Origin: Buddleja alternifolia
Lineage: Eukaryota; Streptophyta; Magnoliopsida; Lamiales; Scrophulariaceae
NCBI GenBank assembly: GCA_019426215.1
Contig: CM033396.1
Location: 27,667,101-27,731,100 of the forward strand
Direction: 5' to 3'
Length of the DNA: 64,000 nucleotides
Shown here: positions 43,332 through 53,094 of the stretch, in pieces
Layout: the number at the start of each line of letters is the position of its first letter
Position numbering within the stretch: the first letter of the stretch is position 1
Program-made: the position numbers and the translations under genes
Notes under the pieces: model-generated
Told to the model about the DNA's origin: nothing
Database searches by the model: none
The model's input: only the letters and a program-made list of their open reading frames with translations

Positions 43332-44879
43332 GTTAGGAATTTCATGTTAGAAGTTTTGATGATGACAATTAGGATTTTTTGTTAGACCCCAAAAATATGT
43401 AAGTTTTATTTTGGTAGAAAAATTTGTATAAGCTTTGAAGCGTTAGATTTGTAATAGGCTTATTAGGCTTTGTTTTATTTTATTTTAGATTGTTAGGCAA
43501 AGTAGTCTTAGGCTGAGCGTCTGATAATTTCTGAGTGAGTTTATCAGTGGTACAGTTCGAAGACTCAAGCACCTGATCTCTGAAAGAAGATACAGTCTCT
43601 AAGCGTTTAATTGACCAGCTACATCAAGCGTTACCTTATGGGACAGAAGTGATTTCACCTGAATTTATTTCTAAGTCCAGAAGGAGTTTAATGCAAATAT
43701 TCTCAAAGCATTAAGTACCAACGGGTATTTAATTCAAATGCATTAAATGCAAATAAGAGCATTAAATGTGATAAGCACTTTCAGACGTACGGAGAAGCCA
43801 CCCTATTGGACTGTCAACTATTTCAGACTGCAGCACCAACTTTTATGCAGCAGATTTTTAGGAAAAAGGACAAAAGTTGTTCATTCGCGAAAGTGAGAGA
43901 CACGCGCCAGTGCATGTGTCAAACGGACACTTTCTCCAAGAATGCCTATAAATAGAACTTCAACAACAAGCCAAAAGAAGAGATCAATTATCAAGCCAAA
44001 TTGCTGTTGCATTGAAGTCTCATTCCTTAAATTCTCAGAAAAGCCAGAATATTCAAGAAAACATTCCACTTGCTTTTCTTCAAATCTTGAGACAGTCAAC
44101 AAATATCTCAAACATTCTTTTCGAAGAAACCACTTTCCTACTGAGATATTCCCAAGTTGTTTGAACTTCATCAAAATCAAACAAACCGTTTTAGAAAACC
44201 CCATCCAAGCCTCGCGATCTGTGTGAAGTCGAAGTTGGATACTTGCATTATTTCTGGGTGAAAGAAGCAAGGGGATTAAAGTGATTTGGAGCAGAAATCT
44301 GTGTGATCAAGGAGCTCAAGTCATCGACATCCATCTCTCCCTAATTTGTAGAAGTTTATGTGTGATTCTTTGAGAATCATTTTAGTGGATTGCCTCCGAG
44401 TGCAAAGGAGAAGAAGGACGTAGTTGGGATTACACCACCCAACGAACCTTACAAACTTTGTGTCATTTACTTTTCAGTCAATTCCTTCATCTATCATATC
44501 ATTGCATACGTAAAACACAATCAAAAGCTAAGCAACAAAGAAACCTCTTGTGACGCTAAAACTTTCAAAGAGAAGACTCCAAAAATCATTCCGCTGTGCT
44601 AACACTGATTAAAAGAACTGAACGCTTAACCTACTTGGTCAAAGTATTCAATTCTTGAAGTCTGAGTTAACTTTATAAAATAGTCTTCATCAGACACTTC
44701 GCCAAAGCACCAATATTTGAAGTGAACGCTTAAGTCAAGCGTTAGACACTTCAAGCGTCTACCTTTTTCAAGCGTCCAAAAACCTTTTGATACGAAATTT
44801 TTGAAGTCAAAAAAAGACTTCAGGGTCTATTCAACCCCCCCCCCTTCTAGACCCTTTCGTATGCCACTTGGGACCAACA
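43332..44879 (+). repeat. Main part of the split SIRE/Maximus-like 3-prime LTR
   Basis: Continues from TGTTAG at 37270-37275 after the inserted element and its GTTAG duplication. TATA box CTATAAATAG at 43946-43955; a C run of eleven at 44837-44847; ends CCAACA. The first and last six bases form the inverted TGTTAG/CCAACA-like pair usual for LTRs. About 1.55 kb once rejoined. Confidence 0.65.
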
Positions 44880-45266
44880 AATACCTTGAGAAATCACCGA
44901 GAAAAAAACAATAGAGAAGTGGCCGGCAATGGAGGCTATATGAGAGGAGAGACGTCGCGTTGAGGGGAGCAACGACTTGGAGGGGAAGGAAGAATATAGA
45001 GAGAGAGATGTCGGCGGTTTGAAGTCGGCTGGTGGGATGAGGGGCGGCTGCCTATGTAGTTAAAAAAAAAAAAAAACCTTAGGATGTTGTTAGGCTGATA
45101 CCATGTTAATGTAAAAGTCCCCTTCAGGATTGCATTAATAATCAAAGGTATATATAGAGTTTAAAATAGAGATGTAATATAAAAGGTAACTAGCAAACTA
45201 ACAATAAAGGTAAACTAATCTAATAAGGAAACTAATAAAGGAGCAATAATAATAATAACTCTAACA
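44880..45266 (-). mobile_element. Truncated copia: short LTR with primer site
   Basis: 45110-45266 (157 bp) runs TGTAAAAGTCC...CTCTAACA. Next to it, at 45093-45104, is the complement of TGGTATCAGCC, an initiator-Met primer site, so this is the 5-prime LTR of a minus-strand copia with very short LTRs. About 210 bases of leader remain (44880-45092), cut off where the neighbouring retroelement ends. No coding sequence survives. Confidence 0.65.
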
Positions 45267-45328
45267 CCTAAGTTCTAGTGTGAGTCATAGACCTTCAATT
45301 GAGTTCGAACATGGCGTAACATCTGGCA

Positions 45329-45480
45329 ATTCGATGCTAGACCGGGTGCATTGGAGCCGGTGTATTTAGCACCACACATTTGCAGTGGGGTGGGTGGTTT
45401 TCATCACCCAACACCCATGTAAAAACCACCCACCCCACCACAAATGTGTAGTGCTAAGTACACCGGTTCCAATGCACCCG
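45329..45480. repeat. Near-perfect hairpin element
   Basis: Arms of about 60 bases (45343-45401 and 45420-45480) are complementary with very few mismatches, with a loop of under 20 bases: GGGTGCATTGGAGCCGG on the left against CCGGTTCCAATGCACCC on the right, and GTGGGGTGGGTGGTTTT against AAAACCACCCACCCCAC at the loop. ATCTGGCA occurs at 45321-45328 and again at 45481-45488 and may be an 8-base target duplication, in which case about 14 bases of the left end are unpaired. Confidence 0.75.
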
Positions 45481-46135
45481 ATCTGGCATAATCTTACACG
45501 TGTAACATCAGTTTAATTTGACCCTTTTGTTCAATTGCGAATTACAAGATTTCCCCCACTATTATTGTCAATAATTGTTCAACCACTATTACATTTTTAG
45601 AGGATAAAAAGAGACAACTATATAAAATAATTTATAAAAAATGGAAAGAAAGAATAACTTCAAGCCCTTTGAGCTAATGAAAAAGAAGAAGGGCAAAATA
45701 CACTTTGTACACCTGAACTATTCACTATGTCTCATTTAGGCCCCTAAACTATTAAATGTGACAAAATGGTTCCTGAACTATCAAACGTAACAAAATAATC
45801 CCTCAACTTTAAGGACATGTTTGGCTAATTTTTTTTAAATTGATAAATAGTATAATATGAACATTTTTTTTAATATTAAGTACTTTAAATATTTTTATAT
45901 AATCTATTTATTTTTAATATGGTAATTATTTAAAATATCTTTTTCAAAACTTTTAAGAAGATTTTTAAGATAATTTAAAACTTGACAAACACACGTAAAT
46001 ACTGTCTTATGATGTGTTTAATTTTACTTCCAGAACTTTTTTTACCGTTTAATTTATTTCTAATAACTGATCTTAAGGGCATGTGTTAGTGGAACAATGG
46101 GTGCAATGGTGTCGGAACAAAAGTTCGATAGTAAC
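45481..46135. other. Non-coding
   Basis: 45690-45815 has the wording of a Mutator-like MITE end (AAATACACTTTG, GGTTCCTGAACTATCAAA, CCCTCAACTTTAAGG) without a visible partner. The rest is AT-rich. Confidence 0.35.
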
Positions 46136-46850
46136 AGTGGCGGATCTAGAATTTGGGGTCAATGGGGGCACCAGAAATCTTACCGAGGGGGGCGAAATTG
46201 TTGTGATATAGCTGTATAATTTGTTTTTTGCCAAATAGACAAAGGATTTAAGGGGGGCGGTACGTACGCTATATTTATGAGAAAAAATATAATACGGAAT
46301 TAGGTTCAATTACAATTTTTGATATACCTTATACTCTTATATCTCTTTCGTTATAGCCAGAATTTTGGATTTTTTTTGGGGGGGGGGGGGGGGGTGCAAC
46401 TCAAAGTAAAGGGAGAAAACGTGATATTTTTTTATCTTGAGGAGGGGCGAAACTCAAATATTACAAATACATTTAGACTAATTTTACTACAAGTCTACAA
46501 GCATTTAGACTAATTTTACTACAAACAAATTCATTATTAATCAAAATTGTATTAATCAACCAATTTAGACTAAAAGTAAGTTAAATCAAATTTTAAATTT
46601 TACTCAAGCATTTAATCAAACACTTTGGCTACACTAACTAGTAACTTCAATAACAAATTAACAATTACCAATGAAAACAAGATGAAAATTGGAATTGAAG
46701 GGGGGGGGGGGGCACTTTGAAAAATTGAGTGGGGGCACTAATGTAAATTTACAAATTAAAACAAAAAACTAAGTATATATTAAAAAAAAAATTGAGTGGG
46801 GGCACTTGCCCCCCCCCCCCCCCCCCGGGCCAATCCTCCGTCCGCCTTGT
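46136..46850. mobile_element. Probable non-autonomous DNA element with GGCGGA ends and G/C homopolymers
   Basis: The left end AGTGGCGGATCTAGAA and complemented right end AAGGCGGACGGAGG are similar, and GGGGGCACT blocks recur at 46165, 46710 and 46795. Three long runs (G at 46378-46395, G near 46700, C at 46809-46826) are present. This GGCGGATCTAGAA layout is widespread in plant repeats. Ends and superfamily are uncertain. Confidence 0.4.
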
Positions 46851-47739
46851 TATATACACAATATATATCATATATATATATATATGTATAATAAGCATAT
46901 ATATATAATTAGTAAATTATAATTATATATATATGTATAATACGCATAAATATAAAATGTTAAAACATGGGTCACTGATCTACACCAAGATCTATTATTA
47001 TTATTAAACGAAGGGGGATATCTTGACCCTACAAATCCAGGTCGATAACTTTTAATTAAGGGCTACACAGTCCCTTTAAGACTCCAAATAAGGAAAGAAA
47101 AGTCACAACTTATAAGTTTTGATATTTACAGCTTTGACACATGGCTTGATCTAAGATTGATAGATTAGGGGTGAAATTATCATATGATGGCCAAAACATT
47201 ATAACAACTCGTAAAAGGTTCGAATGGCGTGCTTGGGGCTAAAATTAAATTGTTTCATTTCTTTTTTTCAGATGGAGGTATTTTGGCCTTTGTTTTTTCA
47301 TGGATATTTTTGCTATTTAGGTGTATCACACGGCCTAAATTGCAATTAAGCCTATATAATCAAGAATTATGTATACATTAATAAAAACCTATAAAATCAA
47401 AATTTACCAAAGAATTATACAACATTGTGATTATAATAATAATATTTCTCTTCATCTGGAATTTCATATTTGCTAGTAACACAGGCTTGAAGGTTTCCCG
47501 ACTACATCCGTGTATATTTTTCAAACTGTATGAAATGCATGTCACATCCAATTCCCGAGGCAATACAAGTCAACTTCGCATACATACTTTGATACAATTA
47601 TACATTTTAATTTTAATAGAGCTCGATATATATTAATATCCAAAAAGAAATTAAAGAAAAACAACTTAATTAAAACAAAAAAAACAAAGACAAACTTTGA
47701 TCAACCATCCAATTGTTGTCGATCACCCAGAAACAAGAA
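46851..47739. other. Non-coding flank 3-prime of the DC1 gene
   Basis: Two (TA)n tracts with a repeated TATATATGTATAATA(A/C)GCATA segment at 46860-46950, then unremarkable AT-rich sequence. The last 40-100 bases before 47740 are likely 3-prime UTR of the DC1 gene, but no polyadenylation signal stands out. Confidence 0.35.
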
Positions 47740-48702
47740 TCACACGCTCTCTCCGCCACCATCACCACCACCACCACCATCACCGCCGCCAAAGACGTCT
47801 TGCACCACCGTCTGCCCTATCCCCTGGAACGCACCTTCCACCAATCCCTGCACTGCAGACATCATCAAATTACTTCCCAGGTCACTCGCCCTCGGAGCCT
47901 GATTAACGGGAACCATGGATCCATATACTTGACCCGTATTCATCTGAACCGGACCTTGTTGAAACTGTTGATGATTAACACCGTAATTAGGATTCACAAC
48001 CCCACCCGCACTCACACTGTGCATCAACTGAGGCTGCTGCAACGACGACGGCGCCACCACGAATCCGCCGTTAACTTGACCCGAATACGGATTCTGATGA
48101 GGAGAAGCAGGCAATGAATGGTATTGCTGAAGAACAGGCTGACGTGGCGCGGTACAATCCAGATGAACATCAAATTCACAGACATTGCATCGGTACAGCC
48201 ACTGCTTCGACCCGATTTTACGACAGATATCGCACGAGAATCCACTAGAGTTCGTATACGGGTTCTTGAACGTGAGATCGAGCTCGCAGGAGGTGTGGGA
48301 TTGGTGTCTGATTTTCAACGGCTTGGATGCGCAAGTGACATGTAAATCGTACTCGCAGCGGGTGCAGTGGTAGCTCCAACCGTCGCCGCGGCGGCTGCAG
48401 GCATCGCAGTTGAAGATGCCGCCGGGGTAGGAGGCGGTGGGGAGGAGGGTTAGGGTGCAGCCGCCGTGGGAGGGGTGGGTGATGAACTGGGGTAGCTTGG
48501 TGCAGGATTGGTGGAGGGTGAAGTTGCAGGGTTTGCATGTGAACATGGTTCCATTGGATTGAAGCTTGCAACCGGAACAGAGGGTTTGGGGGTTGTAGAG
48601 TGGGGTAGGGTGGAGCTCATGGGGGTGGGTGAAGTGCAGGAGTGGTGAAGATGGTGGTGCCACCGCGGTGGCAACCGGGATTTCGTTAGTCACCCTGCCC
48701 AT
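47740..48702 (-). CDS. DC1 domain-containing (Cys/His-rich C1) protein
   Basis: An intact 320-residue intronless gene. The start at 48702 (MGRVTNE) is chosen because plant family members begin with MGR shortly before the first domain; the frame is open to 48846 but the extra 48 residues look untranslated. Three zinc-binding DC1 domains lie at about residues 22-70, 78-126 and 135-185, each with the H...CX2C...CX2C...H...C order (e.g. HFTHPHEL, CSGCKLQSNG, CKPC, CNVCEFDVHLDC). The tail (185-320) is Gln/Pro/Asn-rich with an amphipathic segment (NLMMSAVQGLVEGAFQGIGQ) and a Gly-rich end. The family is plant-specific, large in number, often stress or defence responsive; biochemical roles are poorly known. 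It is the only confident host gene in the window and is surrounded by elements. Confidence 0.92.
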   Translation of the reverse strand: MGRVTNEIPVATAVAPPSSPLLHFTHPHELHPTPLYNPQTLCSGCKLQSNGTMFTCKPCNFTLHQSCTKLPQFITHPSHGGCTLTLLPTASYPGGIFNCDACSRRGDGWSYHCTRCEYDLHVTCASKPLKIRHQSHTSCELDLTFKNPYTNSSGFSCDICRKIGSKQWLYRCNVCEFDVHLDCTAPRQPVLQQYHSLPASPHQNPYSGQVNGGFVVAPSSLQQPQLMHSVSAGGVVNPNYGVNHQQFQQGPVQMNTGQVYGSMVPVNQAPRASDLGSNLMMSAVQGLVEGAFQGIGQTVVQDVFGGGDGGGGGDGGGESV

Positions 48703-48960
48703 TCGCGTGTGTAGTGGGTGCCGAATATGTGAGGTGATGGGAGGTTGGGATGAATAATAAAGATGTAAAACATAGTTGACTTTTGATGCTTTAGTTGACG
48801 AAGTCAAATACTCCAACGCGGAAGGAAGATGATTATTGACTAACACGCCTGTACATATCTTGTTTGTTGTTCCTGGATCGGAATTAATCGTACAACTATG
48901 ATTTAAGACTCCTTTTTCTTTCTTTTTTTAATGATCAAGTGGATGGGTCGCGGATTGACT
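48703..48960 (-). promoter_or_regulatory. Upstream region of the DC1 gene with clustered W-box cores
   Basis: TTGAC cores, the WRKY recognition core, occur at 48776-48780 (followed by T), 48795-48799, 48803-48807 (opposite strand) and 48836-48840 (followed by T), the last three within 46 bases, with another at 48955-48959. Three of the first four match TTGAC(C/T). On the minus strand they lie about 75-140 bases upstream of the start codon. Clusters like this are typical of defence-induced plant promoters, but four cores can also arise by chance. Confidence 0.4.
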
Positions 48961-49046
48961 CAGTTTGAATTGCCTTAATACAGCAAATTTAACCGTGATG
49001 AAATATTATTTTCATAAAATTTGCTAAAACACATATAACTCAATCA

Positions 49047-49113
49047 GGTCATCACATATAACCTTATCCAAAAAAAAAAAAAAAAAAAAAAGGTCATCAC
49101 ATACAACCTTATC
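49047..49113 (+). mobile_element. Poly(A)-only retroposition scar
   Basis: A 22-base direct repeat (GGTCATCACATATAACCTTA at its start, one mismatch) at 49047-49068 and 49092-49113 brackets a run of 22 A. This is the footprint of target-primed reverse transcription that copied only the poly(A) tail of a LINE or SINE RNA. Confidence 0.7.
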
Positions 49114-49182
49114 AACATGACAGAAAATAAGCTCTAATTATTATTTAATAGTACCTAATCAAACATTATAATTGGTCAGTAA

Positions 49183-49337
49183 TGTTAAATATATTAAATA
49201 TCTTTGTTTAGGATATCTTTGTATCTTTTTTATGTTTATCTTTTACCTTATTTATAGTTTAGGGTTTCTTATCTATTGTATTTATATATATGTTATTCAT
49301 CAATAAATGTCCTTTACGGGTTTTCTCTAATCTAACA
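49183..49337 (+). mobile_element. 155-bp copia-type solo LTR
   Basis: TGTTAAATATATTAAATATC...CTCTAATCTAACA with TG/CA ends and an exact AGTAA duplication on both sides (49178-49182, 49338-49342). Size and A/T-rich U3 match short-LTR copia families. No interior remains, as after LTR-LTR recombination. Confidence 0.75.
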
Positions 49338-49584
49338 AGTAAAACCAACCCATTAACATTTGTATATTATGCCAATTACTATGTTCTGAATGAAGTTGAA
49401 TCTTGTGATGTCTAAATAGAAAATTAAATTTTTAACCACTAGATCATTGTATTGCGGTGATTTTCATCATCATGATCTAAACCAAAGATGGTGAAAGTAT
49501 GAAACGGTCATAAGGCTATGATTGTCTGTGTTTTCAATCCTCTTTTTTCATTTTCACTTTTATATGAAAATGAAAATACACACT

Positions 49585-50075
49585 TGATGTGAGCCAAAAA
49601 TATCTAGGGGCATTGTAGTAATTAAACATATCTCCAGCTCGGGTCGGAGTGCCACCCGTGGGTTAAAGTCCGTGGTTATTAGTCAAGCCCAAAAGGGCTG
49701 ACGACCCAATAAGAATACTTGGGCTATTTTATTAGTTTAAGGGCTAATAAAGGGATTATTACTAAGCCTGATGGGCTACTGATAAAGCTAAGCCCACGAC
49801 CCATTACCAGCTCCATATAAACACCTTACAGGAGCTGGGAAAGGTTCATTATCTACCCCCCAATAAAAATTCACTGACGATTGAGAGTAACCCCACAAAA
49901 GAACTATGAACAGACTTGATCCCAATTCATCGAGTACGTAGGCAGCTCACTAAAATCGAGTGCAGTCTATACATTCATCATCCCCCGACCTAATTTGTCA
50001 TGTGTTGGATTGGTTCCATCACCCCACGTGGTCAATCACGTGTTATTTATTGACTGAAATTTTTTACCATCATCA
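49585..50075 (+). repeat. 5-prime LTR and primer site of the gypsy element
   Basis: 491 bp, TGATG...CATCA. TATA-like CATATAAAC at 49814-49822. U3 has repeated GGGCT/AGCCC motifs (49685-49800). The primer-binding site follows two bases after the LTR. Only one LTR is in the window, so its left boundary rests on the inverted TGATG/CATCA ends. Confidence 0.7.
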
Positions 50076-50115
50076 GTTTGGCGTCGTCTGTGGGAATAGC
50101 GCCCAGCTACTAAGT

Positions 50116-51907
50116 ATGCAAACTAGGTCACAAGCTTGTACTACTGGTGATAGGATGACTAGCCAACATCAGCCAGCTACTGCCAATGAACTCCCTAACC
50201 CAACGCCTGAATATCGGCCAAACATTCAAGTGAGAGAAGAAAATCCCCTCAGCAGTCCGACTAATGGCGAAGGTCTTGAAATAGCGCCCCCAACGAATGA
50301 GCAAAATGTGCCGCCCTTCACACCAGCGGCGATTCCACCCCCTGCCTCTAGGGTGTTCGAGATCACCCAAGAGGCACTGTTTGCTCTAGTCGAAGATACC
50401 TCCGTGCGAGCAGCCGCGAGGGCGGTTCAACAATACGCCCAGGCACATCCATCACGTGCAACACCTGTTCCATCAGCTAATAGGGGGCAAGCCCCCCACG
50501 TGAGAATCTATCAAGAGGCTCCCCAACCTCAAGAGAAGGGGCCGCAAGATCCACCCCCTCCATCTGCACACAGGGGTCAGGAGCTTCGATAGAAGAGTCA
50601 CCCTCACGGAGCGACGCCAAGCCAATCCCCCCGCTGAGGTCAAAAATCCTTGACCCCCAGCGGGATTGGATGAAGGTGGTCCAATTCACCGGTGAATGGG
50701 GCAGCACGAGACAGAGAAGAGAATAGTGTGGTTTTACCCCTCCGAAAGGCCACCAAGGGAAAGAGATAGAAGGCCAACGCCTCCTAGGTCTCCACGCCGA
50801 GGTCAAGTCTCATTGACCCCCGACGAGACCTTGCTAAGGCAAGATGGTTGAAGAAGGCGTGCACATCACCATGATGGAAGTCTGGAGAACCATGGGCAAT
50901 ATGAAGATATGCAGCTGGTGCCATTAACCGTGGCACCCCCTAAGAGAAGTCCTTTCTGTCTGACAATTGTAGCAGAGTCGTTGCCACTAGGACTTAAGAT
51001 ACCCTATTTAAGTGAGTATGATGGTGCTGGAGACCCTCAGGAACACATTGACAAATTCAACGCCAAGGCTGACATGTATGACATCAGTAATGCAGCATAC
51101 TGTAAAATCTTTAGAACCACCCTCTCTGGACGGGCGCTTAGCTAGTTCAACCGACTGCCCACCAGTACCATCACCGGCTTCGAGTAGCTGATCTGGACCT
51201 TCCTCAATCATTTTTCCATGAATAAGAAGTACCCCAAGATGGTGTCTTTCTTGTTCACGGTGGTTCAAAAAGATGGTTAATCTTTGAAGGAATACGTGCA
51301 GTGTTTTTCCAACGCGGTGTCAGAAGTGACACATGTCAACCACGAGTTGCTTTCAGGAATAATGCAGAGGAACTTACGTAATAGTTGGTTCAAGGAGTCA
51401 ATAGCTGGGAAGCCCCCATCAACCATGGAAGAGTTGTTGGCCAGAGCTGAGAAATACACAAGAATTGAGGAAACTGTTGGGCCGACTAAGAATGAAGGTG
51501 GTGGCAATAAGAGAAAAGCCAGAGATGACGACAAGATGCCGGAGGCCAAGGAGAGTAAACATATGCCTTCTTCGAGGTTTGCTAAGTATACCCCCCTAAC
51601 ACTCCCCAGGGAGCAAGTCCTAGCTATCGCCGAGTAACACGGCATAGTGCAATGGCCCAAGAAGATGGAAAACAACCCTAGCCTCCTGAAATCGAAGAAG
51701 TATTGTCGTTTCTACAGAGATAAGGGTCACACGACTGAGGAATGCCATCACCTGCAAGTTGAGATAGAAAAGATGATTAAGAGAGGCTACCTACAAGAGG
51801 TAGTTGCCCCATCCGGTGCAACCGTTCAAACACCACTGGGACCGAGGGGTAGAGATGGAGGCAAAAACAACACCCCAACGCCAGACTCGGAGATGGATAA
51901 CCCATAG
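50116..51907 (+). pseudogene. gypsy gag with zinc-knuckle-like motif, degenerate
   Basis: MQTRSQA at 50116 opens a Pro/Gln-rich N-terminus to a stop at 50590. After a frameshift, the Retrotrans_gag core runs from 50909 (IPYLSEYDGAGDPQEHIDKF) through 51470 with stops at 51142, 51187 and 51276. A second segment ends at 51635. 51647-51907 holds YCRFYRDKGHTTEECHHL, the histidine/cysteine motif of this plant gag family. W and Q codons turned into stops predominate. Confidence 0.8.
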
Positions 51908-51956
51908 TGACTGGAATCATAAGGTGATCTTGGGAGGCCCAACAGGATGAGATTCA

Positions 51957-52673
51957 ATGAACTTAAGGAAGGCGTCAATAAGGACAGCATCGGGGCTGCA
52001 CGCCATAAACTTTCCCCGTGGGGGTCAAGTTAATCATATAGAGCCCAACAGTTATACCATTGAGTTCGGGCAGCAAGACTTGGGAGAGGGCATCCCCTTG
52101 GTAAATGATGCTTTGGTGATATCAGCAACCATCTCCAATTTCTGGGTGAAGAAAGTGTTAGTCAACGGTGGGTATTCAACAAACATAATATTCTACAACG
52201 CTTTCACCCAGCTAGGAGTGGACAATGCTCAGCTCCAAGCAGTCAACACTCTCCTTACTGGATTCACAGGGGAGACTGTGGAAGACTTGGGGAAAGTGTC
52301 TCTCCCCATCTCTCTGGGCGCATATCCTGCCCGCTCCACCAAGATGGTTAACTTTCTAGTGGTCAAAGCCCCCTCCACTTATAATGTCATATTGGGGAGG
52401 CCGAGCTTAAGCTTGTTTCAAGCGGTCATCTCAACTTACCATATGAAATTTAAGTTTCCCACCCCCGTGGGAACTGGGGAAGCTGTCGGTGATGTTAAGA
52501 TAGAAAGGGAATGTTATGCTAACGTGTTAAAGAAGCCAAAGAAGAAGCATGGCGACAGTGATCCCACCGACAAAGGGAAACAAATCGCCATCAACTTAAT
52601 ATCGCTTCGGGAAGCTCGCTTGGGGGGCAAGACCGAATCAGCCCATTCTTGGCCAACGATCAACTATCAATAA
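51957..52673 (+). pseudogene. Retroviral-type aspartic protease with mutated active site
   Basis: A 238-residue frame carrying the fold of plant gypsy proteases: the flap-side AYPARSTKMVNFLVV and the hydrophobic YNVILGRPSLSLF near the end. The active-site motif normally DGGSS reads NGGYS (about residues 70-74), so the catalytic aspartate is asparagine and the enzyme should be dead. The following pol domain is absent. Confidence 0.8.
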
Positions 52674-52997
52674 AGAAGAGAAGCTACCCCAAGGCGACCA
52701 CGTGCTAGCAGTGGAGATCACTAGCGAGGTGAACCCCACGGGGAATTACTCCTCGGACTCGACAAAGCATTAGGCCCCATGAGGCGTCAGCAGGTAACAA
52801 GTTAAAAACACCATTTTATTTCCTATTCTACTACTGGACAATTTCAAGTTGGCCATGAACTAAGTGTTACGTTCCTACTTTAAGTTTTGAGGTGCCTAGG
52901 TACACCCACATACGTTGTCATTTTGAGGAGCCTGTGAGCACCCCTCCCCCATTTTATTGTTGCATGGATGGTTGGATACTTTATTTATCTAGTGCTG
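52674..52997. other. Non-coding gypsy interior left of the LINE
   Basis: Short residual frame to about 52770, then untranslated sequence with TTTTGAGGTGCCT and TTTTGAGGAGCCT at 52886 and 52922. Similar TTTTGAGGCT occurs at 57940 on the far side of the LINE, supporting that the two sides were once contiguous. Confidence 0.4.
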
Positions 52998-53094
52998 AAT
53001 AACACCTTCTTTTTTTTTGGAAAAAATAAGCTTTCCATTAAAATAAAGAATATTACACGAAAAGATATACACCAGGTATGCCTGGGACTTTACA

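Larger units (their letters stand above)
33009..44879 (+). mobile_element. 5-prime-truncated LTR retroelement with one long unknown ORF (SIRE/Maximus-like LTR)
   Basis: A long reading frame (33014-37035) is followed by a purine tract (AAAAAGGGGGGAATT, 37256-37270) and an LTR that begins TGTTAG at 37270. The LTR is interrupted after six bases by another element and resumes at 43332 to end GGGACCAACA at 44879. LTR motifs (TGATGATGACAA near the start, TTCTAGACCC near the end, TATA box CTATAAATAG at 43946) resemble SIRE/Maximus copia elements, which place an extra ORF just before the 3-prime LTR. The 5-prime LTR and any pol are missing, lost at the junction near 33010. The copia assignment is inference. 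Confidence 0.6.

Noticed and set aside
47713..48674. Overlapping frames on both strands within the DC1 gene (e.g. 47713-48117, 48245-48571)
   Set aside because: Shadow frames of a Cys/His/Pro-rich gene; the minus-strand DC1 frame has three complete domains and explains the interval.
48703..48846. Upstream extension of the DC1 protein by 48 residues
   Set aside because: The family normally starts near MGR just before the first domain, and the extension overlaps the W-box cluster; it is more likely promoter and 5-prime UTR.
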